Assembly (NCBI RefSeq): GCF_020687785.1
Contig: NZ_JAJEWI010000005.1
Coordinates: 868,001 to 932,000 of the forward strand
DNA length: 64,000 nt
Direction: 5' to 3'
DNA from: Sphingopyxis yananensis
Lineage (GTDB): Bacteria > Pseudomonadota > Alphaproteobacteria > Sphingomonadales > Sphingomonadaceae
The position numbers and the translations under genes are program-made. The notes below the pieces were generated by a model. It was not told the DNA's origin. It did no database searches and saw nothing but the letters and a program-made list of their open reading frames with translations. Each line of letters opens with the position of its first letter. Within the stretch, counting starts at the first letter, position 1. Below, piece by piece: positions 63,941-64,000 of this stretch.

Positions 63941-64000
63941 TTAGTCACGCCAGCTTGTGTCGATTTTGTCGATGCGGCGCACCATCGCGTCAAATTCCGC
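63941..64000 (-). CDS. C-terminal end of an unknown gene cut by the window edge
   Basis: The minus strand is open from the window edge to a TAA at 63943-63941 and encodes AEFDAMVRRIDKIDTSWRD. The codon choice looks like the neighbours and the direction agrees, so this is probably the tail of a gene upstream of the iron-sulfur subunit. It is too short to name. Confidence 0.4.
   Translation of the reverse strand, partial: AEFDAMVRRIDKIDTSWRD

Overview
The window is an ordinary stretch of bacterial chromosome, most likely from an alphaproteobacterium of the order Sphingomonadales. By eye the G+C content is in the mid-to-high fifties percent. The evidence is gene order and protein type: hrcA-grpE divergent from rph-rdgB-hemW-xerC, aroQ-accB-accC, rpmF-plsX-fabH-ihfA-merR, serS-surE, fmt-truA beside recR and def, an RcdA-like (DUF1465) protein, a class I lysyl-tRNA synthetase, a K+-independent membrane pyrophosphatase and a DksA reduced to a single zinc-type cysteine. 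Sphingorhabdus- or Sphingopyxis-like bacteria would fit, but genus is a guess. There are no rRNA genes, no tRNA that I can see, no intact IS element, prophage or CRISPR array.

Layout. 1-6390: a lipoprotein cut by the window edge, rimO, a small membrane protein, a two-helix potassium channel with an RCK domain, surE and serS. 6391-10430: dksA, a PilZ protein, two divergent DUF465 proteins, an RcdA-like protein and a DUF2332 protein. 10469-13906: hisG, hisD, nusB, thiL. 13903-14172: a MITE-like inverted-repeat element ending thiL. 14385-24000: the pyrophosphatase hppA, a winged-helix regulator, an MHYT-GGDEF-EAL protein, an FAD oxidoreductase, DUF4126, Nudix and nitrilase-family proteins. 24153-28865: a large M16 peptidase, an SDR and CarD. 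28968-37848: truA, fmt, recR, a lipoprotein, def, grpE, hrcA, rph, rdgB, hemW, xerC. 38055-42824: two convergent L,D-transpeptidases, accC, accB, aroQ. 42914-48000: thiS, thiG, csbD, GNAT, a glycine-zipper protein, a tiny membrane protein, rarD, pyrC. 48068-50961: ygfZ with two tightly coupled exported proteins and a metallo-hydrolase. 51000-55117: MAPEG, rpmF, plsX, fabH, ihfA, merR. 55316-64000: sixA, dinG, lysS, a one-domain asparaginase, a fatty acid desaturase, an RcnB-like repeat protein and a molybdenum-hydroxylase iron-sulfur subunit.

Most content is housekeeping: translation (rimO, serS, lysS, fmt, def, truA, rpmF), protein quality control (hrcA, grpE), fatty acid start-up (accB, accC, plsX, fabH), thiamine (thiL, thiS, thiG), histidine and pyrimidine synthesis, and envelope remodelling (two L,D-transpeptidases, lipoproteins). 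The regulatory signals I consider best supported are two matches to the alphaproteobacterial general stress (EcfG) promoter, in front of csbD and of the DUF4403 lipoprotein, and a heat-shock-type promoter almost touching the hrcA start codon.

I did not find a new defence or mobile system. The least explained items are the 34-bp inverted-repeat element after thiL, the ygfZ-coupled pair of exported proteins (one unrecognised, one retropepsin-like) and a ThiS whose diglycine is followed by cysteine.
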